A stretch of 64,000 nucleotides of DNA, taken from Amia ocellicauda. Its lineage: Eukaryota; Chordata; Actinopteri; Amiiformes; Amiidae. Made by a program: the position numbers and the translations under genes. Below, piece after piece: positions 1 through 10,704 of this stretch. Below the pieces are notes generated by a model. The model had not been told where the DNA came from, made no database searches, and worked only from the letters and a program-made list of their open reading frames with translations. Where the stretch lies: assembly GCF_036373705.1 (NCBI RefSeq), contig NC_089852.1, forward strand, positions 38,002,207-38,066,206. The letters run 5' to 3'. Position 1 is the stretch's first letter, and each line of letters starts with the position of its first letter.

Positions 1-3000
1 AAAAATGTGGGCTTTCATCCGTATGGAAAAGAAAAAACCCCATCTGCTATGAATTACTGGTTCTGATTACCACTAACGCTGGTTGTTCCAAATGATATTC
101 TGTACTTCATAAATATATTGTGGTTTTCATTTTTTTTTTAATCCATATTTGTATGCATGTCATATTCATAATTTTGGGTTTCATCTGGTGACAGAGTATG
201 CTCTAGACTGCAAAGTGAACAACAGTTTTGTGATGCACTTGATAGGTCAGAGATAAACATCTAAAAAGTTACACCCGTCCCAACCAAACACCAAATCACT
301 CTCACCAAGTTAATTCAAAGGAACTGAAAATAAGAACTAAAACACCTGCTTCACACCAGGACACATATGTATATAAAGAAACATACTTTAATAAACTTTA
401 CTGTAGGCTTTATTAAAAAATGCAAAACAGCAAAGGTTCTTTAAAGGTTTAGGTCATTCTTTAATATTAAATTAAAAGCCAATAAAAAGCAGGATCATTT
501 CTACTACACTTAAGCACACATTTATCTCTAGAGAGCATGCTGGGGAAACTCTACAGAACTGTATCTGTACCTCAGTCTCTCCTATGAGCCTGTCAGGAAT
601 AAGAGGAAAAAAGAAAATCTGACCTTCGCAACTCAGCTCTTTGGCAATTTGACCCTTAAATTGGCTTTCCACTAGGTAACTTATTTTCTCCTGTAGATTG
701 TGTGCAGCTAAGCAACCACTGCCCGAGCACAGCGATCTCAGCTCCACTCCTGTTCTCCTCACACACAAACACATGCTTTGAACACTAAGCACAGAGCTGA
801 TCAGCCATTCCAATTAGCCGAGGCGTTTGACCTCCGCTTTCAGTCTTTCCATCTCGATTGTCAAGAAGTTAAGGAAGGGGACTTTTTAATAGACAGTTTG
901 CACTTCTGCCACTTACTCTTTGAGATACCTCAATCATGTGACTTAGCATCCTTGTGCTCATTCAGATGGGACTGGAATCTGCAAGTCTCACTGGATACAA
1001 TGGTCAGCAAACTGGCATTTTAAACAAGCATAATCTACCTGCTGTCGACAGTGAACAGCTTGTCTTTGATTTCCACTACTGTGTGAAGGTGTCAGGGGAT
1101 GTGAGGTTTGTACTCCTCTTCACCGCCCACAATTCCCAGAGCCAGTGTAGCTGTGGCAGGTGCTGCCAATAGGTCAAAGGTCAGCCTCTGAGTCAGCTTT
1201 CTGGAAGATCATTAGCAAACTTACATTCAGCACTGAGGGGACTCCCATTGATAACCAATAACTGTGGCTCACACTCACACTGGCTACATTGATGTTTACC
1301 GAGTCGATGAATCACAGCCGTTTTTCCGTCATGAATGTTATCCCGTAGAAAGCATAGCACCTTTAAGAGAAATTAGACTTTCATTTTCATCAGAGTATAC
1401 CAGGACACATTAGATGATGCTTAAACTCTTAAAATAAAATCAACCTGTTGGATTACTCTCCAACACACCACTCATTTAAAAAAAGTCCTTTTATGCCACA
1501 GTGCAGAGACTGAACCTTACTCTTGGACAGTACCAACTCTGATACCTCTTAAAACAAAAGGACTGCACACCCAAATACAGAAATCACCCACAACACTTAC
1601 CCAATTCAGATTATAGATCAAAGAACAGGAAATGCAGCTTTGAGAGATATAGTAGTAGGCAGTGCAGTTATGTGGAACAGTGGATACAGTTGGGTCCTTC
1701 TCTTTCCTTGTGACATGCCAGAGGTGGAAGGTACTACTGAAAACTAGTATTGCATAACGAATAAAAGGCACATCCAATAAACTGCTTCTCACTGGGGATA
1801 CAGTTGGAGGGGGGGGCAGAAGAAAAGACAAATGAAATAACACTTTCACAAAGAACTTTAGAATGCTACAGAACGGAACAAAACAGATGGATGGACGACG
1901 TGTGAAAGCTGACAAAGCAAATTAATCAATTTTCAGCAATAAGTATTCGTCACATGAAACAGATCACACTACATTCGGTGATTGGGGTTATTGCAATGAT
2001 TTACACTGTAATCATCAGAAACCAAAGGGATCCTGGTTCCAAAGGAGAAATGGAATCACGACCCTTTCGACTGTCTACTCTATTCCACTCTTTTCCAAAA
2101 TAACATCAAGAGTGCCTACTCAGCAGGAGTTCACCACTTACAACCGAGACATAAAAAGCATTGTTGCTGTTCCTTAACCTGAGTTCTCACATAATTTCAG
2201 ACTGTGACACGATCACTTGATATTCTGGGATTAGTCACACAAAGACAATTATAACCTTTACATGACATTTGGAATATTTTCCATGAATGCACAGTTGCTG
2301 AATTTCTTCCAAAACTGCTCATTCTCTGCTATGTGAACTTAATTAAATCTAAAGCTGTGACATCTAAAAGCAAGTATATTTATTTTTTATTTGAGAGTTC
2401 TATAATCAGCCAATGTGCCTTGGGTGATAGTCCTACACTGACAAAATTACTGTATTCTTATTTTTATCCTGGAAAAATAGACATTACTCACCCACCATTT
2501 ATCCCTATTAATACAGAATTGTTTAGAGCCAAGATTATTGATCTTTGGTCAGCAGACTAACAACAGTCCTCAAAGTTGTTCCAGAGGATACATCATTACA
2601 AGATGCCAACTAAACATGTAAGTAAAAATATCATTTAAAAAATACATTTGAATTAAAATGTATTTCAAAACCTGTATAAAAAGTTTAGGTTTGCTAGAGT
2701 CAGGACTTAAACCCTCAAGATGACATCATAACATCTCCAGGACCACAGGCTGCCACAGATGGCAACTTGTCAAGTACTATGCAATTAGCACATTTCTGGT
2801 TTGCTGAAATTTACATTTCTGTCCTCTCTCGATAAATTCATAGTAATGTCTAATTGCAAATATGGGATTATCCATACTGTAAAGCATCATCCATCTCATT
2901 TAAACCTAGACCGGTATCCATGTGGTAATTGTTTATACCTTGTCTGACCTTGATGATGTTGTTGTCAATTTTGGTTAGTAAGTGTTTAACCATGCTTGTT

Positions 3001-5145
3001 TGTGTGGTTGTTTTAACGGTTACCAAACAACAACACGGTGTTCTGTGCTGCAAGGTACAGGTGAAACAGGTAGGTAACTTGGCAATATGTCACCAAGCCA
3101 GATCGCCAGGTGGCACAGTCAGCAAATCAATTCAAAGAAAATAAAAATGTAAACCTGACCATCACACCACAATCAATGCTGGAAATGTAATTCAAATCAT
3201 AAAACAGCAACCACTCCCTCATCCAACTGTTTTCAAACAACTGCGAATTCCCCCTCCAAGTTAATATCTGGCACACTTCAGTAAGTGTACTGCTGTGCTC
3301 AAGAACGCCAGTCTTATACTATACATTAAATTATAGCCGTGGGATTGACCACTCCTTGACGCTAATGACCATCAACATCTCAAGCCTGCATTATATCAAC
3401 TTCAGAAGGGCATGTGGTCATATCCCAGAAGCACAGCTGATCTCAGAGCCACACGAGCGCAAACAGACGGGGGGCTCTACTAAGACACCAGCAGGATAAA
3501 CAAGACCCCACCCCCATTTCCATAGCAATTGCACTGATGAAGCACAAAAATGAATAATATTTTCAAACTCTCCCAAGGTGGCAGACATGAATTATTCAGC
3601 GACTGCCTGGGAGCGACAGCATACATAGAAGCCGGCGGGTTGCAAAACGTGAAATGGGTTGAACTGCTGTGCAACGAGAGGGCCATTTTAATATCTTATA
3701 GATCATCTAAAAGTGATGTTTAATCACTGTTTTTAGCTGTGGGACGTTAAACAGAGGTATAAACTTGACAGCCCATTATGACAGTGCTAGAACTGTGACC
3801 GAGCCCACCCTGAATGAGAAAATCCCACCAGCCGTTGACACGGCTGTCTGTTCTGCAGGCCATTATAACAAGCTAAGGATCGACGGTCCATTAAGACGAC
3901 CCATTGATAATGCATTGCAAAGCCGCTAAAGTGCAAATCACTGCACGGACTAAAGTATAGGATGGATATTTATCATAGCATTTAAGTTCTTCAGAGAAGC
4001 ACAGTAACTTGCTTTTAAAAGCACAACCATCCTCTCAATTACAATAAAGCTGCTGATGACATCACCGTTCAAAATAACGGTTGCAAATGATGGTGACATG
4101 AAAGAGTCACTGGACATGACGTAAATATGGTATATTGTTCCTTTACGGTCACCAAATGGATGTTGGTTTTCTCAGCAACAGTCATGAAATAAAAGTGAAA
4201 ATAAAAGAGTGCAAAACACAATACAGAAAGTACTGTTAAGAATAGAAGCAGCAGAAAGTGATACATGTGAATAAGTTTTGGTTTCAAACACTGGACAAAT
4301 GTGTGTGTGTGTGTATATAAAGAAAATTGGAAAAAGAGATCACAGACTTACACAAAAGTACAAATCACTCTGGGTGTACTGTAGACTTGAGGCTTCACGC
4401 TAATTAATATATTTAAAGATCAATAGAATACCAATAAGATAAAATGTAGTCCACCTGTACCTGACTTATTGGAGTATATTTAAATAAGAAACTGTATTAG
4501 TTATAAAGGTAAGACCTCAGTACAGCATATTCCGCATTGATACAAATGTTAGTGTTTAAATCTCTCTTATTGAATAAGGAATGGTACAGAGTCGAAGTAA
4601 CAGGTTTCCCTGTAAACCACATTTCTATAGCCTGTCCCAAACAACTGGTGGAGACAGTGGCAACCACCATGGGACAATTAGGTCACTAGCACAGAAATAA
4701 AGTAAATTAAGAACAGACATTTAATCATTTGTTGAAAATGTGTCGATCAGTCACCCATTGTGACAAATTACATTTCCTTGAAACAACACACTGTATCCTT
4801 CCCTGACCAGGATCCCACGGTTCACTGCAGAAACAGCCCCCAGCTACAGTATTTACAAACAACAAAACCAGCACTACCTCCGACTCCGCATCAAGGGCTG
4901 ACTCGCATCGATCTGCCTCCAAAACGCCTACAGGTCGCGTTAAACACAAAGTAAACGACTCCGAATAATGCCAGCCCATTTCAACTAAAAGCATATTTGT
5001 TTGAAACCATATGATTATATATAAGGCTATACAGTGCCACTGGTTATTTTAATAATTGTATTGCTATATGCTTAAGAAAGTAGCCTATTCCATCATTAAC
5101 TTGCCATTTTAAATGAAAATAACAATGATCACCCCAGCAGAGAAA

Positions 5146-5183
<38 letters not shown>

Positions 5184-5612
5184 GCATGTACACACAGGCA
5201 CGTCCATGCAGCGCAGACGTCTGCAGCTCTGCGCCGCTCCACCAATGGGATCACGGCGATCCTGCAGATCTGCGCTACACAACGCGACCACATTCACTTT
5301 CTCAGTAGCCGCAAAATGCAAAGCAGACGCCGCAACTCCTCTCCGCTGCCGACTTTCAGAGAAGAATACACGTCTGACGTGTGCAAAGTTATATGAAGAA
5401 AACGACTTGGCTCTGCGGGAGACACCGCTGAAAAATGGCTCAAGTCTGCCCGGTCCCTACTGCTCCGCCGCTGCCCGGTCAGATATAGCAGGGCACGGGC
5501 AGCTCGTATAACACTGCCGGGCGCCCAGGGGGGCAGTGAGACAGCACCCACCGTGGCCCAGCTGAGGCCAGTAAGGATCACAAGCGTCCCGTTTTCCAGT
5601 GCAAATACTCAC
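1..5612. other. Non-coding stretch, probably first intron of a leftward gene
   Basis: I see no exon with supporting splice sites and homology here on either strand; the open frames are short and unconserved in appearance. The stretch lies directly downstream (minus strand) of the splice donor at 5607-5612, so it is most simply the first intron of a gene whose coding part lies left of the window. By human synteny that gene would be pak1. Small features inside are a short TG run near 4300 and a CA/TA microsatellite at 5145-5183. Confidence 0.4.
5145..5183. repeat. (CA)n(TA)n microsatellite
   Basis: About eleven CA units run directly into about ten TA units. It lies in the putative first intron of the leftward gene, about 430 bases from the predicted first exon. 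Confidence 0.95.
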
Positions 5613-5900
5613 TTGTAATTGTCCTCAGCAACGCAATGCAACGCAAGCCGCTCTGTGGCGCCGTCGCTCTCACTCATGCACACACTGGGCTCCGCTGCCG
5701 CCGGTCCCTCCTTTCTTTCCCCGCAACCCCTCCGGCTCCGGCTATTGTCAGCGCACAGCAGCCTGCTACATAGCAACGCCCGCCCAGCACGCCGTCTGCC
5801 GGGCCGCCACTGGCCACCGCCGGGAGGCGCCGGGCTATCATTGCTCCCCCTTCCCGTCCGTCTGGCGAGGAGGGCGGGGCCTGCCGGGGAAGATCCCGTC
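5613..5900 (-). other. Putative non-coding first exon of a leftward gene (pak1 by synteny)
   Basis: A GC-rich, CpG-dense block ends on the minus strand at a consensus donor (exon ...TTACAA, intron GTGAGT at 5612-5607). The exon has no convincing open reading frame, which fits a 5' UTR exon. In human, PAK1 is the next gene beyond AQP11/CLNS1A and is transcribed in this same orientation with non-coding leader exons. The identity is therefore a synteny inference only; the right-hand boundary near 5900 is a guess from the promoter position. Confidence 0.4.
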
Positions 5901-5981
5901 TCTTCGGAGCGGAGACATGGATCGTGGATGGTGACGTGAGGCGCGCTGACGTCATTTTTAGGGAGGCTATACATGACGTCA
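5860..5981. promoter_or_regulatory. CpG-island promoter with GC box and three CRE-type sites
   Basis: A GGGCGGGGCC GC box lies near 5872. Three CREB/ATF-type octamers follow within 50 bases: TGACGTGA at 5932-5939, and the perfect palindrome TGACGTCA at 5947-5954 and again at 5974-5981. They sit just upstream (minus-strand sense) of the putative first exon. Their clustering suggests cAMP/ATF-responsive or housekeeping transcription; function is inferred. Confidence 0.5.
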
Positions 5982-7300
5982 CCGTAACTGGTACACGTTC
6001 ACTTCGGGGGGAAAAAAACCCGCCACAGGTGGACTGAAGTGAGATGCAGATATCAACTGCATGGGTCTTGTTTGCTTTAAGTCTTAACTTCATGGATGTC
6101 TGGCGCTAGGGAGGCTATAACACAATTAACCTATAATTCAAGACAATTAATCAGATTGGGATTATTCAATGCCGAGCTGCTAAAGGCTGTGGTCTTTGTC
6201 ACATGGGAATGGTCCCACAATGAAGATGAGTATATATTGAATGTATTTAATTCATATCTAGCCTCCTCCGTGCAGGATGGTTTGAAGTGTGTTCAGATTA
6301 CCTACGTGTACGAAATGCATCGTGGTGCACGTTTTTCTGAAAGAAAATGGTTTCAAACACAGTGGTGAAAAACACAATCAAGAAAAAGCTCAGTTTAGGT
6401 CTGCGTGTAGTTTTACTAAGCAAGGTTGAACAGGTGGTAAATCTGTATTTCTTCCTAATGTTTTTCTGACTCACTGACATAGAATATACTTGTCATCATA
6501 AATGTGCATTATAATAATTTAATATATTTATTATACAGATTTGTATTCATAAACATATAGTATTGTCTGGTAACACTGCAGGAAACACTTTCACTCTGCT
6601 TGTGCTGCCATCTTCTGGACACAAACCTCTATACTGTTACAGTTGGGTACATATTAACTGTTAGTCCTTTACTGTGTCCCATAACTGTGAAATAGTTACA
6701 AAGCAACAAAACCTGCTTCAGTCAGAGCTTACTTTTCTCAGTGTTAATCCACACACAATCATCATTTTATTTATGTTTAAATTGTTCTCAATATTTTGTT
6801 TATTGCATGTTCTGCATTTCCATACTGTAGGATGTAATTTGATATGTAAAAATAATGTTTTCGTTTATTATACTTTCAGAAATATGTTTATAATGAAGGT
6901 GTTATTCTTACATTATAAGAACATTTATATGTGTTATATGTCTTATTATTATTTGTTTGAGTTTTTGTACAGGTCTGTGGCCGTATGTAAAATTAATACA
7001 TATTTTACTATATTTAACTATACTACTCCCTAATAATTATATAAGAAATATATATTGTAATGTATTAATCAGTTGCAGGATTGTATCATGTCAGTGTTGC
7101 CGTTCAGTTAAATTAATAAAAAATCTTGAGAATGAATTGATTCCAGTGGTCATAATGAAACTTGTATGTGTTGTGTATGTATTACTGTGTTGTATATGTA
7201 TAACACTGAGTGATAGCATGTAAAAAGACACAAACAACCTATTGTATTTAAGGAAGAATCACTAAAGCAGGTTTTGTATCATTAGCGTTAAAAGCCCTGG
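5982..7300. other. AT-rich intergenic stretch, nothing recognised
   Basis: After the promoter the composition falls to strongly AT-rich. Open frames here are composed of AT-rich codons and match nothing I know. A short GAACAA-type tandem run lies near 7325, just before a degraded Tc1-like transposon. Confidence 0.5.
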
Positions 7301-7344
7301 GAGGATTAAATGTTTGTTCAAAAAGAAGAAGAACAAGAACAAGA

Positions 7345-8840
7345 ACAAATGAATAATAAATGAGTGGAGGAACATATGCAGATGCCTCCAAACAGGTGTA
7401 CTGCATGATACAATTAAGCGATTAACATCCTATCGTGCTCTGTGGCATCTATACAAATGCTGACCAGTTGACCTCGATTTTGCATCAAGAAAGGATCTAA
7501 GTGACTTTGAAAGAGGGGTCATTATTGGGGCACGAAGGGAAGGAGCTTCAGTCACAGACTGCTCAACTGACTAGTGTTTTAATAGGAACAGTGACTAAAG
7601 TTACAACTGCATTTACATCTATGGTAGGGGTTCCCAAAGTGTGGCCCGGGGGCCAAATGCGTCCCTTAAGGATGTTTGGTGCGACCCCCCAAAGCCAACC
7701 TTCAACCACCCCTTTTCTGAAACTTTACTATATTTTTACACTTCATGGCAATTTTCTGTTACAAATTGCACATGTAATTTGGGGGGAAATAATAAAACAA
7801 CAATTAAAGTTAATAAATGTTCCCTAACAAAAATGTATAGGAAATCAAATCGGTGGTTCATTTTCTACTGAGGCCCTCCCATCCCATGCAACCACAGGAA
7901 ATTGGCCCTCCATCACCAGACATTGGGAACCCCTGATCTATGGGAAAGACTTCAGTAAATAGGGTTGGAAATTGTGGTTGAAAGCGAACATTCATGACCG
8001 TGATGCTCGTGCATTACTGGGTTATGTAAGGAAAACCAGAAGAGCAACTCTTTCCCAGGTGACTGAGAATGTCGATGCAGGAACAGTCTGTTGAGAACTG
8101 CACAGAGAGGGATATTATAGTCGGGCTGCAGTGCATAAACCCCTCATTACAAAGACAAATGCACATTGGAGAGTTCAGTAGTGCAAAAACCATAGGCACT
8201 GCTCTACAGAGATGTGGAAAAAAGTGATCTGGTCAGATGAGTCATCCTTCACCATATTCTCAACAAGGGGCCGAGTGCATGTGTGGGACACCAAGAGAAC
8301 GGTACAGGCCTGACTGCTTGACCACTACAGTGAGGGGGTCCGGAGGCTCTGTTATGCTGTGAGGGGCATTTTCCTGGCATGGTTTGGGTCCACTTGTCCC
8401 CTTAGAGGGAAGGGTGACTGCAAATCATGACAAAGTTATTCTGAGTGATCATCTTTATCCTATGGTGACACATTTCTATCCTGATGGGAGTGGTCTCTTC
8501 CAGGATGACAATGCCCCCATCCACAGAGCATGAGGGCTCACTGAATGGTTTGACAAGTATGAAAATTATGTGAATCATATGCTGTGGCCTTCACAGTCAC
8601 CAGATCTCAACCCAATTGAACACCTATGGGAGATTCTGGACCGACGTGTTAGACAGCGCTCTCCACCACCATCATCAAAACACCAAATGAGGGAATATCT
8701 GTTGGAAGAATGGTGTTCATCCCTCCAGTAGAGTCCAGAGACTTGTACAATCTGCGCCAAGAGCATTGAAGCTATTCTGGCGGCTCGTGGTGCCCAACAC
8801 CTTACTGAGACACTTTATGTTGGTTTCTCCTTTAATTTGT
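7345..8840 (+). mobile_element. Degraded Tc1/mariner-like transposon, interrupted by a hAT-like MITE
   Basis: Across about 1.2 kb of its own sequence the plus strand reads, in broken frames, as a Tc1-family transposase. There is a helix-turn-helix part near 7500-7620 (LSDFERG, then IIGARREGASV-like residues), a 'VRKTRRATLSQVT'-like stretch near 8025, a 'WSDESSFTIF' first-aspartate block near 8235, a 'QDDNAPIHRA' second-aspartate block near 8500, and a '[22 protein letters not shown]' glutamate block near 8585. Stop codons and frameshifts occur throughout, so it is dead. The terminal inverted repeats are not clear, so the boundaries are approximate. A 311-base element splits it at 7625-7935. 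Confidence 0.85.
7625..7935. mobile_element. hAT-like non-autonomous element (MITE) with perfect 8-bp target duplication
   Basis: The ends are inverted copies: left TAGGGGTTCCCAA, right TTGGGAACCCCTG. The element is flanked by a perfect 8-base direct repeat, ATCTATGG, at 7617-7624 and 7936-7943, the duplication length made by hAT transposases. Removing the element and one copy of the repeat rejoins the surrounding Tc1-like sequence, so it inserted after the Tc1 copy. It has no transposase of its own. Confidence 0.9.
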
Positions 8841-9511
8841 CACCCCTCTGTATGTTACAATCAGCAATTCATTCATAGTTTGTAGAAATATGTATATCAG
8901 AAGTGACCATACAACAGTATGTAGGTCTATGCAACAGTACTACTGCACCCTACAGTGCATACTACACTTTATTATATAACAATCCTAGGTGACAAGAAGT
9001 TTCCTAGTAGACAGACAAAATGCATTCAGTTTATTGGATAGTTAGTTCTTACAGGATTTTCTGAGGCTTGTGTCACAGGAGATGAGTGAAGGGCCCAATT
9101 ATTCACAAATTATTAGATTTATTCATTATTTGTATTTTCCATATTGTTGTCATTTCTATGAATAATGCTGGCTCCAACCTACACACACTACATAGCATAT
9201 TTTGTTATTGTGTATTTCTTTTCTTATATGTGTGTTTGTATTTAATTGATTCATCCCCTGCATGCTTTTGTTTTACTGAGCCCCAGTCATTAAACTGATA
9301 CACTTGGAACTGGAGATGGGTGTTGCCCCAGTAACAGTCCTCACAGCTCTCCACAGTGAGATCCTCTCCCCGGGACTGAGTTCCCCAGGTTACAGAGATC
9401 CAGACACAGAACAACAAGCAATCCAATAGAGCAGCAGGAGAGCTGGTGTTTTGCACAGGAGACTTGGTAGACATCATCATTCTTTAAATGTAGAATCATT
9501 ACTGTTTACTC
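8841..9511. other. Intergenic stretch without recognised features
   Basis: AT-rich sequence between the decayed Tc1 copy and a pair of MITE-like elements. The short open frames on both strands have no recognisable domain, and I see no RNA gene. Confidence 0.4.
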
Positions 9512-9801
9512 CAGGGGTGTCAGAACAGTGTCTGTTGTTTTTTGTTCCAAAAGGAGCTCAATTACTTAATTAATGTCATTATCAACTCAGGTAGAGTTAT
9601 CTAAAGCTTTATTTTTATAGCCGATGTCTTACAATTTTCTTCGAAACATTAAATTCACAGAACATTTCAGAGCCCGGAGAAAAGTGTTCAATTCATCCAG
9701 TTAATTGTTTAATTAGACCAATTAAGGAGACAAGAGTTGGGCTGGAATGAAACCCAGGAGACACTGCAGCCCCCCAGGATTGGAGTCTGACATGGCCCTT
9801 G
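9512..9801. mobile_element. MITE-like inverted-repeat element
   Basis: The left end, CAGGGGTGTCAGAAC, and the inverted right end, CAAGGGCCATGTCAGACTCC, resemble each other imperfectly, and the interior is AT-rich with TTAATT motifs, as in fish hAT-like MITEs. No target duplication is clear. It directly abuts the next element, so the right boundary is shared. Confidence 0.5.
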
Positions 9802-9809
9802 GCCCTGTC

Positions 9810-10105
9810 CACTGGTTCTCAATCCTGGTCCTGGCCACCCCATGCCCTGATGGTTTTCATTCCAATCGAGCTCTCAGTTATGTAATTGAACCCTCAGTTG
9901 AACTAATTTGTATAATTTGAATTTGTGGAACTTCAAGTTCCATCTACAGTTTCATACTTAACATGAACTTTACAAGTGTTTATAATAATGTAAGATCTCA
10001 GATAAGGCAAATGATTAGTTAAATTAGGGTTCAATTAAGAACCCTACCAGCTAGAACAAAAAACAGCAGGGCAGGGGGTCCCAGGACCAGGACTGAGAAC
10101 TGCTG
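9810..10105. mobile_element. hAT-like MITE ('TGGTTCTCAATCCTGGTCCTGG' type)
   Basis: Terminal inverted repeats of about 24 bases: the left begins CACTGGTTCTCAATCCTGG, and the right read inverted begins CAGCAGTTCTCAGTCCTGG. The flanking 8-mers, GCCCTGTC at 9802-9809 and GCCTAGTC at 10106-10113, match at six of eight positions, consistent with an aged hAT target duplication. The interior is AT-rich and non-coding. Confidence 0.7.
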
Positions 10106-10634
10106 GCCTAGTCTGTTGCCCTTGACTTGAGAAGCAGATCGACATTGCCTTGGTAACATACTGTGTGATACACTCTATGGTATATATACTGTGCTGTAGT
10201 ACACTGTACTGTAAAACACTACATTGCAAAAGGCCAGCGCTGTAGCCAGGGATGTAGGACAGGCATTACTTTATATACAAGAGGCATGGTATATGGCCGT
10301 TACGAAATTATATTTTTAAATAAGCACACTTGTGATCATTCAACTTGTTTTGCAGTGTTGAAACTGTGCTGGTAATACAATGGGATATTAAGCATGGGGG
10401 GGACACCCCTACATTGTACAATATGTAAACCATAGTAAACTACACACTTTGCTGTGTTTTTACCACAGTATAGCACACCTGACTGTGTCAAATGGCACAC
10501 AGTGTGCCGCAGCCTCATCGTTAGCCCCGTATACTGTCACGGTTTAAGTCAAGTCAAGCATGCTGTCAGACACGTCGGTCTCTGGGATTGTTCACTGCCC
10601 CCTCTGCTGGCACGGACACGTCTCGTATTTGCAG
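10106..10634. other. Upstream region of aqp11
   Basis: Non-coding sequence between the MITE pair and the aqp11 core promoter. It contains several short CTGTACTGTA/CATTGTACAAT-like runs but no gene or clear transposon. Confidence 0.4.
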
Positions 10635-10640
10635 TATAAA
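10635..10640 (+). promoter_or_regulatory. Candidate TATA box of aqp11
   Basis: TATAAA lies 65 bases upstream of the aqp11 start codon, a spacing that would give a leader of roughly 35-40 bases. The surrounding sequence is moderately GC-rich. Functional assignment rests on position only. Confidence 0.45.
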
Positions 10641-10704
10641 TGATGCACCCAACGTGTGCACACTCACTTCCGCAGACACGGACACGGACAGATCCTCCCC
10701 CGCC

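Noticed and set aside
5599-6093. Several overlapping open frames of 90-139 codons on both strands
   Set aside because: They lie in a CpG-rich promoter where stop codons are rare by composition; none has a domain, and the frames overlap each other on opposite strands.
6674-7033. 119-codon open frame MSHNCEIVTKQQ...
   Set aside because: AT-rich composition gives Phe/Ile/Tyr/Leu-rich translation without any family resemblance; no splice or promoter context.
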